DNA of 64,000 bases from Streptomyces armeniacus (GTDB taxonomy: Bacteria > Actinomycetota > Actinomycetes > Streptomycetales > Streptomycetaceae): assembly GCF_003355155.1 (NCBI RefSeq), contig NZ_CP031320.1:4083367-4147366 (forward strand), read 5' to 3'. A model generated the notes under the pieces. It was not told the origin of the DNA, did no database searches, and saw nothing but the letters and a program-made list of their open reading frames with translations. The stretch's first letter is position 1. Each line of letters begins with the position of its first letter. Made by a program: the position numbers and the translations under genes. Of this stretch, positions 8,787 through 17,593 are shown piece by piece.

Positions 8787-11744
8787 GTGGACGAGCACGC
8801 GGCGGGCCACCGTAGGGAGGCCGATCTCGGTACGGAGGCCGATCTCCGTGCGGTGGATGCTCTCCGTACGGTGGACGATCCCCGTACGGTGGACGATCCC
8901 CGTACGCCCGACGGGGACGCGCTCGTGGGGCGTGACGCGGAGCTGGACCGCCTCTTCCGTACGGTGGACCGGGAGCCGTCGGCCGACCAGGTGCTGGTGC
9001 TCGCGGGCGACGCGGGCACGGGCAAGACCGCCCTCCTGGACGCCGCCGTACGGCGGGCACGCACGCGCGGCGTGCGGGTGCTGCGCGCCGAGGGGAGCGA
9101 GCCGGAGGCGCGGCTCGCGTTCTCCGGACTGCACCAGCTGCTGCGGCCGGTCCTGGACGGGCTGGAACGGCTGCCGGACCGGCAACGCGCGGCGCTCTCC
9201 GGGGCGTTCGGCCTGGAGACCACGCGGAACCCGGACCCGGGTACGGACCCGGCCCCGGGCCCGGACACCGGCGCCCAGGCCGGCGCCCCCGACCGCATGC
9301 TCACCGGCCTCGCCGTCCTGACCCTCCTGTCCGACCTGGGCGAACGGGGCCCGCTGCTCCTCGTCCTGGACGACGCACAGTGGCTCGACCGGGCCTCACT
9401 GGACGCCCTGGCCTTCGCCGCCCGCCGGCTGGACGCCGAGCCCGTCACGCTGCTCGCCGGAGTGCGCGCGGGCGAGCCCCTGCCGGGCTTCGGCGCGCAC
9501 TGGCCGCCGCTCGTCCTCGGGCCGCTGGACGCCGCCGCCGCGGGGCGGCTGCTCGACCTCCAGCCGCGGCGGCCCACCGGGCGCGCCCGTACGCGCGTCC
9601 TCGACCAGGCCCAGGGCAACCCGCTGGCGCTCGCCGTACTCGCCCGCGCCGCGACCGACGCCGACGGCGCAACCGCCGGACCGTACGCGCCCGTCGGCGC
9701 CACGGGCGCCGGGCCGCTGCCCCTCACCGACCACCTGGAGCGGGTCTTCGCCGCCCGCCTCGCCGGGCTCCCCGGACCCACCACGCGGGCGCTGCTGCTC
9801 CTGGCGGCCGTGGACACGGCCGACGCGGAGGCCGTCGTACGGGCCGGGCTGCCCGGCACCGACGACCCCGCGTGGCGGCCGGCCGAGGAGGCGGGGCTCG
9901 TACGCGCGACGGGCCGCGGCATCCGGTTCCGGCACCCGCTCATGCGGTCCGCCGCCTACCACGCCGCGCCCGCCGCCGCCCGGCGCACGGCCCACCTCGC
10001 GCTCGCCGAGACGCTCCACGACGAGCCGGACCGCCGCGCCTGGCACCTCGCGGCCGCCGCGTACGGGCCGGACGCGGACGTCGCGGCCGCCCTCGAGCGG
10101 ACCGCCGACCGGGCGCGCCGGCGCGGCGGCCACGCCGCGGCCGCACAGGCGCTCCAGCGCGCGGCGGAGCTCGCGCCGGAGCGCGCGGACAGCGCGCGGC
10201 TGCTCGTCGCCGCGGCCGCCGACGCCGTCCTCACCGGCGACCTCCCCTGGGTCGACGAGCTGGTCGCCACCGCGTGCGAACGCACCGACGATGCCCCGCT
10301 GCTGGCCGCCGCCACCCTGTACGCGGGCCGGCTCGCGGCCTTCACCGCGCGCCACACCGTCGTCTTCGCGCGCCTCACCCGCGCCGCCGAACAGTGGGCC
10401 GCGACCCAGCCCTCCGCCGCGCTGGACCTGCTCGCCGCGGCCGCCGTCGTCTGCTTCTACTCCGGCGAGGACGCCCAACGGCAGCAGATCCGCCGCCTGC
10501 TGGAGCGACTGCCCGGGGACGGGCCGTACGCCTGGCCGCACCTCTGGATCCGGGCACTGGCGGACCCGTACGAGGACCGGGCCGAACGCGCCGCCCTGCT
10601 CCCGCGGTTGCTCGCCGGGGCGGAGCGCCGCCCCGAGCGCCTCACCAGCCTCGCCGTCCTGGCCTGGCTCCTGGACGAGACCCCGCAGGCCGTCCGCGCC
10701 TTCGACGAGGCCGACGCGCACTGGCGGGCGCGCGGAGCGCTGCCGGAGGGGCTGGGCGGCGCCGCCGCCTGGGCGTACGTGGAGCACGGCCGGTGGGAAC
10801 AGGCACGGGAGGTCTGCCGCCAGGTCACCGCCGGCGCCGCGCTGGCCGGCCTCGACCACGCGGTGGCGTGCGCGGCCTCGGTGGACGCGGTGGTCCTGGC
10901 GTTCCGCGGCGAGACGGCGGCCGCCCGTGCGCGGGCCGACGACGCGCTCGCGCTGATCGACCCGGCCGAGAGCCGTACGGTGGCCGTTTACGTGCGACGG
11001 GCGCTCGCCGCGGCGGCGGCAGCGGAAGGGGCGTACGAGACCGCGTACGACCAGCTCCGTACGGTGTTCACCGCCGACGGCGAGCCCGCGCACTACCACG
11101 TGTCCCACCCGGCCCTCGCCGAACTCGCGGCCGCCGCCGTCCACAGCGGCCACGACGCGCACCGTACGGAGGCGGTTTCCATCGTCGAACGCGCCGCCCG
11201 CCGGCTCGGCGACGGAGCCTCACCCCGGCTGCGCGCACTGATCGCCCGCGCACGCGCACTGCTCGCGGCACCGGAGGACGCCGAAACCCACTTCCGTACG
11301 GCGCTGTCCGAACCCGCCCTGGAACGCCGTCCGTTCGAGCACGCCCAGACTCAGCTGGACTACGCCGAGTGGCTGCGCCGCCGCCGTCGCATCACCGAGG
11401 CGCGGCCGCTGCTCACCGCGGCGCTGGAGACGTTCGTACGCCTGGGGGCGCGCCCCTGGGCGGAACGCGCCCGCGCGGAGTCGCGTGCCGCCGGCCTCGA
11501 CCTGGCGGACGCGCGCCCGGACGCGCTGGCCGTTCTCTCCCCGCAGCAGCGGGAGATCATCGCGCTCGCCGCCCGCGGGCTGACCAACCGGGAGATCGGC
11601 GAGAAGCTGTACCTGTCGCCGCGCACGGTCAGTTCGCACCTCTACCGCAGCTTCCCCAAGCTGGGCGTCACCGGCCGGGCCCAGCTCCGCGACCTCGTCG
11701 AACCAGGCCCGCCCGCCCGTACGCCCGTACGCGCCCGCTCGTGA
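8787..11744 (+). CDS. Large ATP-binding LuxR-family regulator (LAL)
   Basis: 985-residue regulator with MalT-like architecture. An N-terminal AAA/STAND ATPase carries Walker A GDAGTGKT (about 74-81) and Walker B LLLVLDDAQWLD. A long alpha-helical TPR-like middle follows, then a C-terminal LuxR helix-turn-helix (LSPQQREIIALAARGLTNRE...TVSSHL, about 918-975). I favour the GTG at 8787 because GGAG lies 5 bases upstream; an in-frame start at 8736 would add 17 residues. The N-terminal 40 residues are built from a tandem 18-bp repeat. It diverges from the MBL hydrolase/esterase operon, a candidate target. Confidence 0.9.
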   Translation: MDEHAAGHRREADLGTEADLRAVDALRTVDDPRTVDDPRTPDGDALVGRDAELDRLFRTVDREPSADQVLVLAGDAGTGKTALLDAAVRRARTRGVRVLRAEGSEPEARLAFSGLHQLLRPVLDGLERLPDRQRAALSGAFGLETTRNPDPGTDPAPGPDTGAQAGAPDRMLTGLAVLTLLSDLGERGPLLLVLDDAQWLDRASLDALAFAARRLDAEPVTLLAGVRAGEPLPGFGAHWPPLVLGPLDAAAAGRLLDLQPRRPTGRARTRVLDQAQGNPLALAVLARAATDADGATAGPYAPVGATGAGPLPLTDHLERVFAARLAGLPGPTTRALLLLAAVDTADAEAVVRAGLPGTDDPAWRPAEEAGLVRATGRGIRFRHPLMRSAAYHAAPAAARRTAHLALAETLHDEPDRRAWHLAAAAYGPDADVAAALERTADRARRRGGHAAAAQALQRAAELAPERADSARLLVAAAADAVLTGDLPWVDELVATACERTDDAPLLAAATLYAGRLAAFTARHTVVFARLTRAAEQWAATQPSAALDLLAAAAVVCFYSGEDAQRQQIRRLLERLPGDGPYAWPHLWIRALADPYEDRAERAALLPRLLAGAERRPERLTSLAVLAWLLDETPQAVRAFDEADAHWRARGALPEGLGGAAAWAYVEHGRWEQAREVCRQVTAGAALAGLDHAVACAASVDAVVLAFRGETAAARARADDALALIDPAESRTVAVYVRRALAAAAAAEGAYETAYDQLRTVFTADGEPAHYHVSHPALAELAAAAVHSGHDAHRTEAVSIVERAARRLGDGASPRLRALIARARALLAAPEDAETHFRTALSEPALERRPFEHAQTQLDYAEWLRRRRRITEARPLLTAALETFVRLGARPWAERARAESRAAGLDLADARPDALAVLSPQQREIIALAARGLTNREIGEKLYLSPRTVSSHLYRSFPKLGVTGRAQLRDLVEPGPPARTPVRARS
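8811..8900. repeat. Coding minisatellite, five 18-bp units
   Basis: Five tandem 18-mers at 8811, 8829, 8847, 8865 and 8883. The last two are identical (CGTACGGTGGACGATCCC); the others are degenerate. They encode six-residue units running READLG, TEADLR, AVDALR, TVDDPR, TVDDPR at the N-terminus of the LAL regulator. Unit length is a multiple of three, so copy-number change keeps the frame. Confidence 0.9.
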
Positions 11745-11847
11745 ACCTTCCGGCGCGCCCTGAGGACGTACGCCGGGGGAGCACGCCGCCGAACGCGGAG
11801 TCCGAATTCCGCCGGGCTACGGGGATTTGCGCGGCAATACTCGCCGC

Positions 11848-12369
11848 ATGACCACCTATCGCGCGCGGCCCATCGACCCGGCCGCACTCAAGGAACTGCG
11901 GGACACCGACGACGCCGGACGGCCCCTCCGCCCCTACGCGTCCGGCGCCGACGGCGAGGTGCTGCGCTGCTGCCTGCGGCTCAGCACGCAGGGGGAGCGG
12001 ATCGCGCTCGTGTCGTACGCGCCCCTGCGGCGCTGGGCCGCGCGTACGGGCGCGGACCCCGGCGCGTACGACGAGCAGGGCCCCGTCTTCATCCACGCCG
12101 ACGAATGCGCCGGACCGGACGGCGCCGGACCGGACGGCGCCGGAACCGCCACCGTGTACCCCTTCGCCCGCCCCGGCGCCCTCCGCGCGTTCCGCCGCTA
12201 CGACGCGCGCGGCCGTATCGCCGGCGGCCGGATGGCCGAGCTGCCGTTCGACACGTGCGCGGCGTACGACGCGGCGCTGGACGAGGCGTTCGCGGACCCG
12301 GAGGTCGCGCTGGTGCACGTACGCGCCGTCGAGTACGGCTGCTTGCACTTCGAGGTGCGCAGGCCCTGA
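11848..12369 (+). CDS. DUF1203 domain protein
   Basis: 173-residue protein resembling the DUF1203 family: short N-terminal segment, then CCLRLSTQGERIALVSYAPL, a central GPVFIHADEC and a C-terminal ALVHVRAVEYGCLHFEVRR. Function unknown. A short in-frame duplication (GPDGAGPDGAG, bases about 12112-12141) interrupts the region after HADECA. The ATG has no obvious ribosome binding site, but a -10-like CAATACT lies about 8 bases upstream, so a leaderless transcript is possible. It sits upstream of fabG without evident coupling. Confidence 0.8.
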   Translation: MTTYRARPIDPAALKELRDTDDAGRPLRPYASGADGEVLRCCLRLSTQGERIALVSYAPLRRWAARTGADPGAYDEQGPVFIHADECAGPDGAGPDGAGTATVYPFARPGALRAFRRYDARGRIAGGRMAELPFDTCAAYDAALDEAFADPEVALVHVRAVEYGCLHFEVRRP

Positions 12370-12415
12370 CGCGGGACACGGCACAGGCCGGGCACCGGCC
12401 CTGACGCGGGACACG
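12362..12415. repeat. 19-bp direct repeat spanning a stop codon
   Basis: GGCCCTGACGCGGGACACG occurs at 12362-12380, including the DUF1203 stop codon, and again at 12397-12415. The second copy looks like a local duplication into the intergenic region. Confidence 0.8.
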
Positions 12416-12633
12416 CGCCCCTGACGTGGCGCAGGAGCAGGCGGGCCGGCCGGCCGCGCTGTGGAAACCCCACAGGGACCGTCGCGGGGTGCTGTCCGTG
12501 CCCCATTCCCCGAAGCGGCCGGTCACCCGGTAGTTTTCGTACGGCAGTAGCCGCCGGCCGCGGGTCGCACGGCAGCAGCCCGCCAGTGCACCTTGCACAG
12601 GGTGCGTCTCCTACGAAAGAAGGTGGTCCCGCC

Positions 12634-13353
12634 TTGAGTCGCTCGGTACTCGTCACCGGAGGAAACCGCGGCATCGGCCTCGCCATCGCCCGCGCCTTCG
12701 CCGACGCAGGCGACAAGGTCGCCGTCACCTACCGCACCGGTGAACCGCCCGAGGAGCTGGCGAAGCTCGGCTGCCTCGCCGTGAAGTGCGACATCACCGA
12801 GGCCGAGCAGGTGGAGCGGTGCTTCAAGGAGGTCGAGGAGAAGCACGGCGCCGTCGAGGTGCTGGTCGCCAACGCCGGTGTCACCCGCGACCAGTTGCTG
12901 CTGCGCATGTCCGAGGAGGACTTCACCTCGGTCCTGGACACGAACCTCACCGGCACCTTCCGCGTCGTGAAGCGCGCGACGCGGGCGATGCTGCGTGCAC
13001 GCAAGGGCCGGGTCGTGCTGATCTCGTCCGTCGTCGGGCTGCTGGGCTCGGCCGGGCAGGCCAACTACGCCGCGTCCAAGGCCGGGCTGGTGGGCTTCGC
13101 CCGTTCCGTCGCGCGCGAACTGGGCTCCCGGAGCATCACGTGCAACGTCGTCGCGCCGGGCTTCGTCGACACGGACATGACGAAGGTCCTCAGCGACGAT
13201 CAGCGCGAGGGCATCGTCAAGCAGGTCCCGCTGGGCCGCTACGCGCAGCCCGAGGAGGTCGCCGCCTCGGTCCGTTTCCTGGCTTCCGACGAAGCCGCGT
13301 ACATCACTGGAGCCGTCATCCCCGTAGACGGCGGATTGGGCATGGGTCACTGA
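12634..13353 (+). CDS. fabG: 3-oxoacyl-ACP reductase
   Basis: 239-residue short-chain dehydrogenase that reduces 3-oxoacyl-ACP with NADPH in type II fatty-acid synthesis. The cofactor-binding TGGNRGIG, the NAG motif and the catalytic Ser132/Tyr145/Lys149 (SSVVG...YAASK) are all present, ending in PVDGGLGMGH. The start is TTG at 12634, preceded by GAAGG about 10 bases upstream; no ATG fits the family N-terminus (SRSVLVTGG). It is 5 bp upstream of the enoyl reductase gene, so the two reductive steps are almost certainly co-transcribed. Confidence 0.95.
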   Translation: MSRSVLVTGGNRGIGLAIARAFADAGDKVAVTYRTGEPPEELAKLGCLAVKCDITEAEQVERCFKEVEEKHGAVEVLVANAGVTRDQLLLRMSEEDFTSVLDTNLTGTFRVVKRATRAMLRARKGRVVLISSVVGLLGSAGQANYAASKAGLVGFARSVARELGSRSITCNVVAPGFVDTDMTKVLSDDQREGIVKQVPLGRYAQPEEVAASVRFLASDEAAYITGAVIPVDGGLGMGH

Positions 13354-13358
13354 ACGTC

Positions 13359-14120
13359 ATGAGCGGAATCCTCGCCGGCAAACGCATCCTGGTCACGGGT
13401 GTCCTCACCGAGCAGTCCATCGCCTTCCAGACCGCGAAGGTCGCCCAGAACGAGGGCGCCGAGGTGGTCCTCACCGGCTTCGGCCGGCTCAGCCTGGTCG
13501 AGCGGATCGCCAGGCGGCTGCCCAAGCCCGCCCCCGTCATCGAGCTGGACGTCACGAACAAGGAGCAGCTGGAGGGGCTCGGCGACAAGGTGCGCGAGCA
13601 CGTCGACGGCCTCGAGGGCGTCGTCCACTCCATCGCCTTCGGCCCGCAGGGCGCCTTCAACTTCCTGGAGGCCGAGTGGGAGGACGTCGCCACGGCGGTG
13701 GAGGTCTCGGCGTACTCGCTGAAGTCCCTCACCACCGCCTGCCTGCCGCTGATGCCGCGCGGCGGCTCGGTGGTCGGGCTGACCTTCGACGCGCAGTACG
13801 CCTGGCCGAAGTACGACTGGATGGGCGTCGCGAAGGCGGCGCTGGAGTCCACGAGCCGCTACCTCGCGCGCGACCTCGGCGCCCGGAACGTACGGTGCAA
13901 CCTGGTCTCGGCGGGCCCCGTCAAGTCGATGGCCGCCAAGTCCATCCCCGGCTTCGAGGAGCTGGCGGACGTGTGGAACAACCGCGCGCCGATCGGCTGG
14001 GACCTGGCCGACCCGGAGCCGCCCGGACGCGGCGTCGTCGCCCTGCTGTCGGACTTCTTCCCGAAGACGACGGGCGAGGTGGTGCACGTCGACGGCGGCG
14101 TGCACATGATGGGGGCCTGA
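13359..14120 (+). CDS. fabI: Enoyl-ACP reductase, InhA/FabI type
   Basis: 253-residue NADH-dependent enoyl-ACP reductase catalysing the last step of each fatty-acid elongation cycle. The InhA-like spacing Phe143-x8-Tyr152-x6-Lys159 (corresponding to Phe149/Tyr158/Lys165 of InhA) is intact in DAQYAWPKYDWMGVAKA. The N-terminal ILVTGVLTEQSIAF is the atypical Rossmann loop of this family. It starts 5 bp after fabG. This is the target class of isoniazid and triclosan, though sensitivity cannot be read from the sequence. Confidence 0.95.
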   Translation: MSGILAGKRILVTGVLTEQSIAFQTAKVAQNEGAEVVLTGFGRLSLVERIARRLPKPAPVIELDVTNKEQLEGLGDKVREHVDGLEGVVHSIAFGPQGAFNFLEAEWEDVATAVEVSAYSLKSLTTACLPLMPRGGSVVGLTFDAQYAWPKYDWMGVAKAALESTSRYLARDLGARNVRCNLVSAGPVKSMAAKSIPGFEELADVWNNRAPIGWDLADPEPPGRGVVALLSDFFPKTTGEVVHVDGGVHMMGA

Positions 14121-14193
14121 ACCCGCCGTACGGTGGCCTGCGCCGGCGGCGGCACGGAGACCGCCGCCGGCGGCACGGGGGCCTGAGGGGAGC

Positions 14194-15222
14194 GTGACCT
14201 TGCGGATCGGCCTGATCGGCACCGGGCGCATCGGCGCGCTCCACGCGGAGACGCTGCGGGCGCTGCCCGGCGTCGACGAGGTGGTCGTCGCCGACGCCGA
14301 CACGCGCCGCGCGCACGAGCTCGCGGAGCGGCCGGGCGCCGGGCTCGTGGCGGCGCCCGGAGTCGAGGACATGTACGCGGCCGGGCCCGACGGAGTCGTG
14401 ATCGCCGCGGCGACCAGCGCGCACGCCGTCCTGCTGCACCGCGCGCTGGACGCCGGAGTGCCGGTGTTCTGCGAGAAGCCGGTGGCCCTGGACGTGCCCG
14501 GCACGCTCAGCGTCGCCGAACGGGCCGCGGCGCCGGGCGCGGTGCCCGTACAGGTCGGCTTCCAGCGCCGCTTCGACCGCGGTTACCGCGCCGCGCGCGC
14601 CGCGCTCCGCGCCGGCGAGCTGGGCTGGCTGCACACCCTGCGGGCGTGCACCTCGGACCGTACGCCGCCGCCCGCCGCGTACATCCCGACGTCCGGCGGG
14701 CTGTTCCGGGACTGCGGCATCCACGACTTCGACATCCTGCGCTGGCTGACCGGCCGCGAGGTCGAGACCGTCTACGCGATGGGTGCGAACCGCGGCGACG
14801 AGTTCTTCCGGGACGGCGACGACGTCGACACGTGCGCCGCGCTGCTCCGCTTCGACGACGGCGTGCTGGCCACCGTCACCGCGACCCGCTACAACGGCGC
14901 GGGCCACGACGTACGGCTGGAGGTCTGCGGCTCCGAGGGGACGCGGGTCGTGGGGCTGGACGACCACGCGCCGCTGCCGACGGCGGAGGAGGGGCTGTCG
15001 TGGCGGCGGGCGGAGCCGTACGACACGTTCATGGAGCGCTTCCGTGACGCGTACGCGGCCGAGTTGGGCGCCTTCGTGGAGGTCGCGGCGGGCCGTACGG
15101 AGAGCCCGTGCACCGTAGGGGACGCGCTGGAGGCGCTGTACGTGGCGGAGGCGTGCGACCTGTCGCGGCGTACGGGGGAGCCGGTGGCGGTGGCGGACGT
15201 ACGGGCGGGGCAGCGCGGCTGA
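14194..15222 (+). CDS. Gfo/Idh/MocA-family dehydrogenase
   Basis: 342-residue NAD(P)-dependent oxidoreductase. Rossmann motif IGLIGTGRIGALHA at the N-terminus, the family EKP motif in CEKPVALD, and the C-terminal catalytic segment GGLFRDCGIHDFDILRWL (Asp and His). It is closest to the inositol 2-dehydrogenase-like group that oxidises inositols or sugars. GTG start at 14194 with GAGGGGAG upstream. It follows fabI by 73 bp and faces a GntR regulator gene. Confidence 0.88.
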   Translation: MTLRIGLIGTGRIGALHAETLRALPGVDEVVVADADTRRAHELAERPGAGLVAAPGVEDMYAAGPDGVVIAAATSAHAVLLHRALDAGVPVFCEKPVALDVPGTLSVAERAAAPGAVPVQVGFQRRFDRGYRAARAALRAGELGWLHTLRACTSDRTPPPAAYIPTSGGLFRDCGIHDFDILRWLTGREVETVYAMGANRGDEFFRDGDDVDTCAALLRFDDGVLATVTATRYNGAGHDVRLEVCGSEGTRVVGLDDHAPLPTAEEGLSWRRAEPYDTFMERFRDAYAAELGAFVEVAAGRTESPCTVGDALEALYVAEACDLSRRTGEPVAVADVRAGQRG

Positions 15223-15258
15223 ACCGGGCGCGGCTGAGCGGGTGCGGCTGAGCCGCGG

Positions 15259-15948
15259 TCACACCGTGGCGGACGGTCTGACGCCGCACCCCCGCTCCCC
15301 GGTGTACGAGCCCGCCTCGCGCGCCGCCGCCTCCGCGTCGCCCGCGCGGATCGCCTCCACCATCCGCGAGTGGTCCATGTGGTTCTCGGGGCGCAGGCGT
15401 TCGCCGACGTCGGTCAGCAGGAAGTCGCGCAGGACCTGGCCGAGGTCGGCGTAGAGGGTGGTCAGCACCTCGTTGTGCGAGGCCGCGACGACAGCCAGAT
15501 GAAGGTTGACGTCCGCTTCCACGAACCGTTCCGCATTGCCCGACTCCCAGGCGGCTTCCCGCCGTTCGAGCAGCGTGTCCAGCTGCGCCATGTCCGCGTC
15601 GCTGCGGCGCAGGGCCGCCAGCCGCGCCCCGGAGCTCTCCAGCGTCGTACGCAGCTCGGCGACGTGCCGCAGGTCCGCCCCCGCGAAGCGGCGCTGCATC
15701 ACCCCGGCCAGCTCGCTGGTCGCCACGACGTACGTGCCCGAGCCCTGCCGGATGTCCAGCAGCCCGTTGTGCGCCAGCGCGCGCACCGCCTCGCGGACGG
15801 TGTTCCGTGCCACGCCGAGCTGCTCGACCAGCTCCGGCTCGGTCGGGATGCGGGAGCCGACCGGCCAGTCGCCGGAGGTGATCTGGGCCCGCAGCGAGTT
15901 GATCACCTGATCCGCGAGGGCGGAGCGGTGGGGCGAGGTGAGGGGCAT
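15259..15948 (-). CDS. GntR/FadR-family transcriptional regulator
   Basis: 229 residues: N-terminal winged helix-turn-helix (IPTEPELVEQLGVARNTVREAV) and a C-terminal FCD effector domain with conserved metal/ligand positions (Asp/His in VEADVNLHLAVV, His in NHMDHSRMVEAI). The ATG is preceded by GGAG 4 bases upstream. It is transcribed divergently from the CynX/NimT-type transporter gene, and the shared intergenic region holds a strong dyad at 16018-16036. The simplest model is repression of the transporter and perhaps autoregulation. Confidence 0.9.
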   Translation of the reverse strand: MPLTSPHRSALADQVINSLRAQITSGDWPVGSRIPTEPELVEQLGVARNTVREAVRALAHNGLLDIRQGSGTYVVATSELAGVMQRRFAGADLRHVAELRTTLESSGARLAALRRSDADMAQLDTLLERREAAWESGNAERFVEADVNLHLAVVAASHNEVLTTLYADLGQVLRDFLLTDVGERLRPENHMDHSRMVEAIRAGDAEAAAREAGSYTGERGCGVRPSATV

Positions 15949-16017
15949 GGCACTCCAGGTGGGAGCCGGTGGCGTACGGCAGTCGGGACGGGGCGGAACG
16001 GGTTGGCGTTCATTCGT

Positions 16018-16036
16018 CCCATGATTCTATGATGGG
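16018..16036. promoter_or_regulatory. Candidate GntR operator
   Basis: Imperfect 19-bp dyad CCCATnATnnnATnATGGG between the divergent gntR and MFS genes. Low local GC and central placement fit an operator for the adjacent FadR-type regulator. It also covers two of the possible ATG codons of the transporter, which favours the downstream start at 16041. Confidence 0.55.
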
Positions 16037-16040
16037 CGGC

Positions 16041-17459
16041 ATGGCTATGGCAGAGGATGACGTGACAACCCGCTCCGTATCGTCCTCCGTTTCTGGCCGC
16101 ACCAGCGATACTTCCGGCCCCGGCCCGGCCGGTACGGGCGGCACACGGGACGTGTCCCGGTGGACCCGGCGGCTGGTCGTGGCCGGGCTGCTGCTCGCCG
16201 CGCTCAACCTGCGGCCCGCGATATCCGGGCTCGGCCCGCTGCTGGAGGAGGTCCAGCACGGCCTCGGGATGAGCGGCACCGTCGCCGGACTGCTCACCTC
16301 CGTGCCCTCCCTGTGCTTCGCCGTCTTCGGCAGCCAGGCGCCCCGGCTGGCCCGCCGCTGGGGCCCGGCCGCGGTGGTCCTGGCGGGCATGGCAGCCGTC
16401 ACGCTCGGCCTCGCGGCCCGGTCCTTCGCGAACGGCACCGTGCTGTTCCTGGTGGCGAGCGCCGTCGCGCTGGCCGGTATCGCGGTGAGCAACGTCCTGA
16501 TGCCGGTCGTCGTCAAGCACTGGTTCCCGGACCGGGTCGGCTCGATGACCGGCCTGTACTCGATGGGCCTCTCCCTCGGCACCGCCGGCGCGGCCGCCGT
16601 GACCGTGCCCATGACCGAGGCGCTGGGCGGCAGCTGGCGCGTGGGCCTCGGAGCCTGGGCGCTGGTCGGCGTCGTCGCGATCGTGCCCTGGGCCCTGGTG
16701 TTCCGGGACCAGCGCGGACAGGAGCGGGACGGGGACGGCAACCAGGTCCGTACGGCGCCCGGGGGCGGTTCGGCGACACCCGCGGGCGGGGACGCGGACG
16801 GATCCGCGAACGCACACCGTACGGATGCCGCCGCGCACCGTACGGAGGCCGCTTCTGCCGCCCGTACGGAGCCCGCCGCGCTCCGCATCACCAGGTCGCC
16901 CACCGCCTGGGCGCTCGGGGTGTTCTTCGGGCTCCAGGCGTCGGCCGCCTACATCACGATGGGCTGGCTGCCGCAGATCTTCCGCGACGCGGGCGTCTCC
17001 GCGTCCACGGCGGGTGTGATGCTCGCCGTCACGATGGGCATGGGCATCCCGCTGGCGTTCGTGCTCCCGAGGGTGGCCGCCCGGATGAGCCACCAGGGCC
17101 CGCTGGTGGTGGCGCTCGGACTGTGCGGGCTGTCCGGCTACGCCGGGCTGTGGTTCGCACCGGCCGCCGGCGCGTGGGCCTGGGCGGTGCTGCTGGGCGT
17201 CTCCAACTGCGCCTTCCCGCTGGTCCTCACCATGATCGGGATGCGGTCGCGGAGCAGCGCGGGCGTCGTCAAGCTGTCCGCGTTCGCCCAGAGCACCGGC
17301 TATCTGCTGGCCATCCCCGGGCCGCTGCTCGTGGGCGCCCTGCAGCAGCACACCGGGGGCTGGCACGCGCCGCTGCTGCTGATGACCGGGCTGATGCTCG
17401 CGCAGATCTGCGTGGGGATCGTGGCAGGCCGGGACCGGTGCGTGGAGGACGGGCGCTGA
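16041..17459 (+). CDS. CynX/NimT-family MFS transporter
   Basis: 472-residue major-facilitator protein with about 12 predicted membrane segments, starting LVVAGLLLAALNLRPAISGLGPLL, a hallmark of the CynX/NimT (cyanate/nitroimidazole) branch. A long hydrophilic central loop (about residues 230-285) is enriched in HRT/ART units encoded by CGTACGG repeats and is probably unstructured. The start is ambiguous: ATGs at 16029, 16032, 16041 and 16047 are in frame, none with a good ribosome binding site. 16041 is used because it lies just downstream of the putative operator. Substrate unknown. Confidence 0.87.
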   Translation: MAMAEDDVTTRSVSSSVSGRTSDTSGPGPAGTGGTRDVSRWTRRLVVAGLLLAALNLRPAISGLGPLLEEVQHGLGMSGTVAGLLTSVPSLCFAVFGSQAPRLARRWGPAAVVLAGMAAVTLGLAARSFANGTVLFLVASAVALAGIAVSNVLMPVVVKHWFPDRVGSMTGLYSMGLSLGTAGAAAVTVPMTEALGGSWRVGLGAWALVGVVAIVPWALVFRDQRGQERDGDGNQVRTAPGGGSATPAGGDADGSANAHRTDAAAHRTEAASAARTEPAALRITRSPTAWALGVFFGLQASAAYITMGWLPQIFRDAGVSASTAGVMLAVTMGMGIPLAFVLPRVAARMSHQGPLVVALGLCGLSGYAGLWFAPAAGAWAWAVLLGVSNCAFPLVLTMIGMRSRSSAGVVKLSAFAQSTGYLLAIPGPLLVGALQQHTGGWHAPLLLMTGLMLAQICVGIVAGRDRCVEDGR

Positions 17460-17476
17460 GTGCGAGACTGGTGAGC

Positions 17477-17593
17477 ATGCCCGTACTCGACCCCCATCCG
17501 CAGAACGGCCAGAAGAAGCTGCTGCTGGTCTTCGGCGCGATCCTCGGCATCCTCGTCGTCATCGGCATCATCGCCACCATCGCCGCCCCGTAG
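17477..17593 (+). CDS. Small MFS-associated membrane peptide (SGM_5486-like)
   Basis: 38 residues: short polar N-terminus (MPVLDPHPQNGQKK), then one hydrophobic helix (LLLVFGAILGILVVIGIIATIAAP). It starts 18 bp after the transporter stop and is presumably co-transcribed. From memory it matches a conserved Streptomyces family of 38-residue peptides encoded beside MFS transporters. A GTG 6 bases upstream (17471) is an alternative start. Function unknown; a transporter accessory subunit is a reasonable inference. Confidence 0.75.
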   Translation: MPVLDPHPQNGQKKLLLVFGAILGILVVIGIIATIAAP

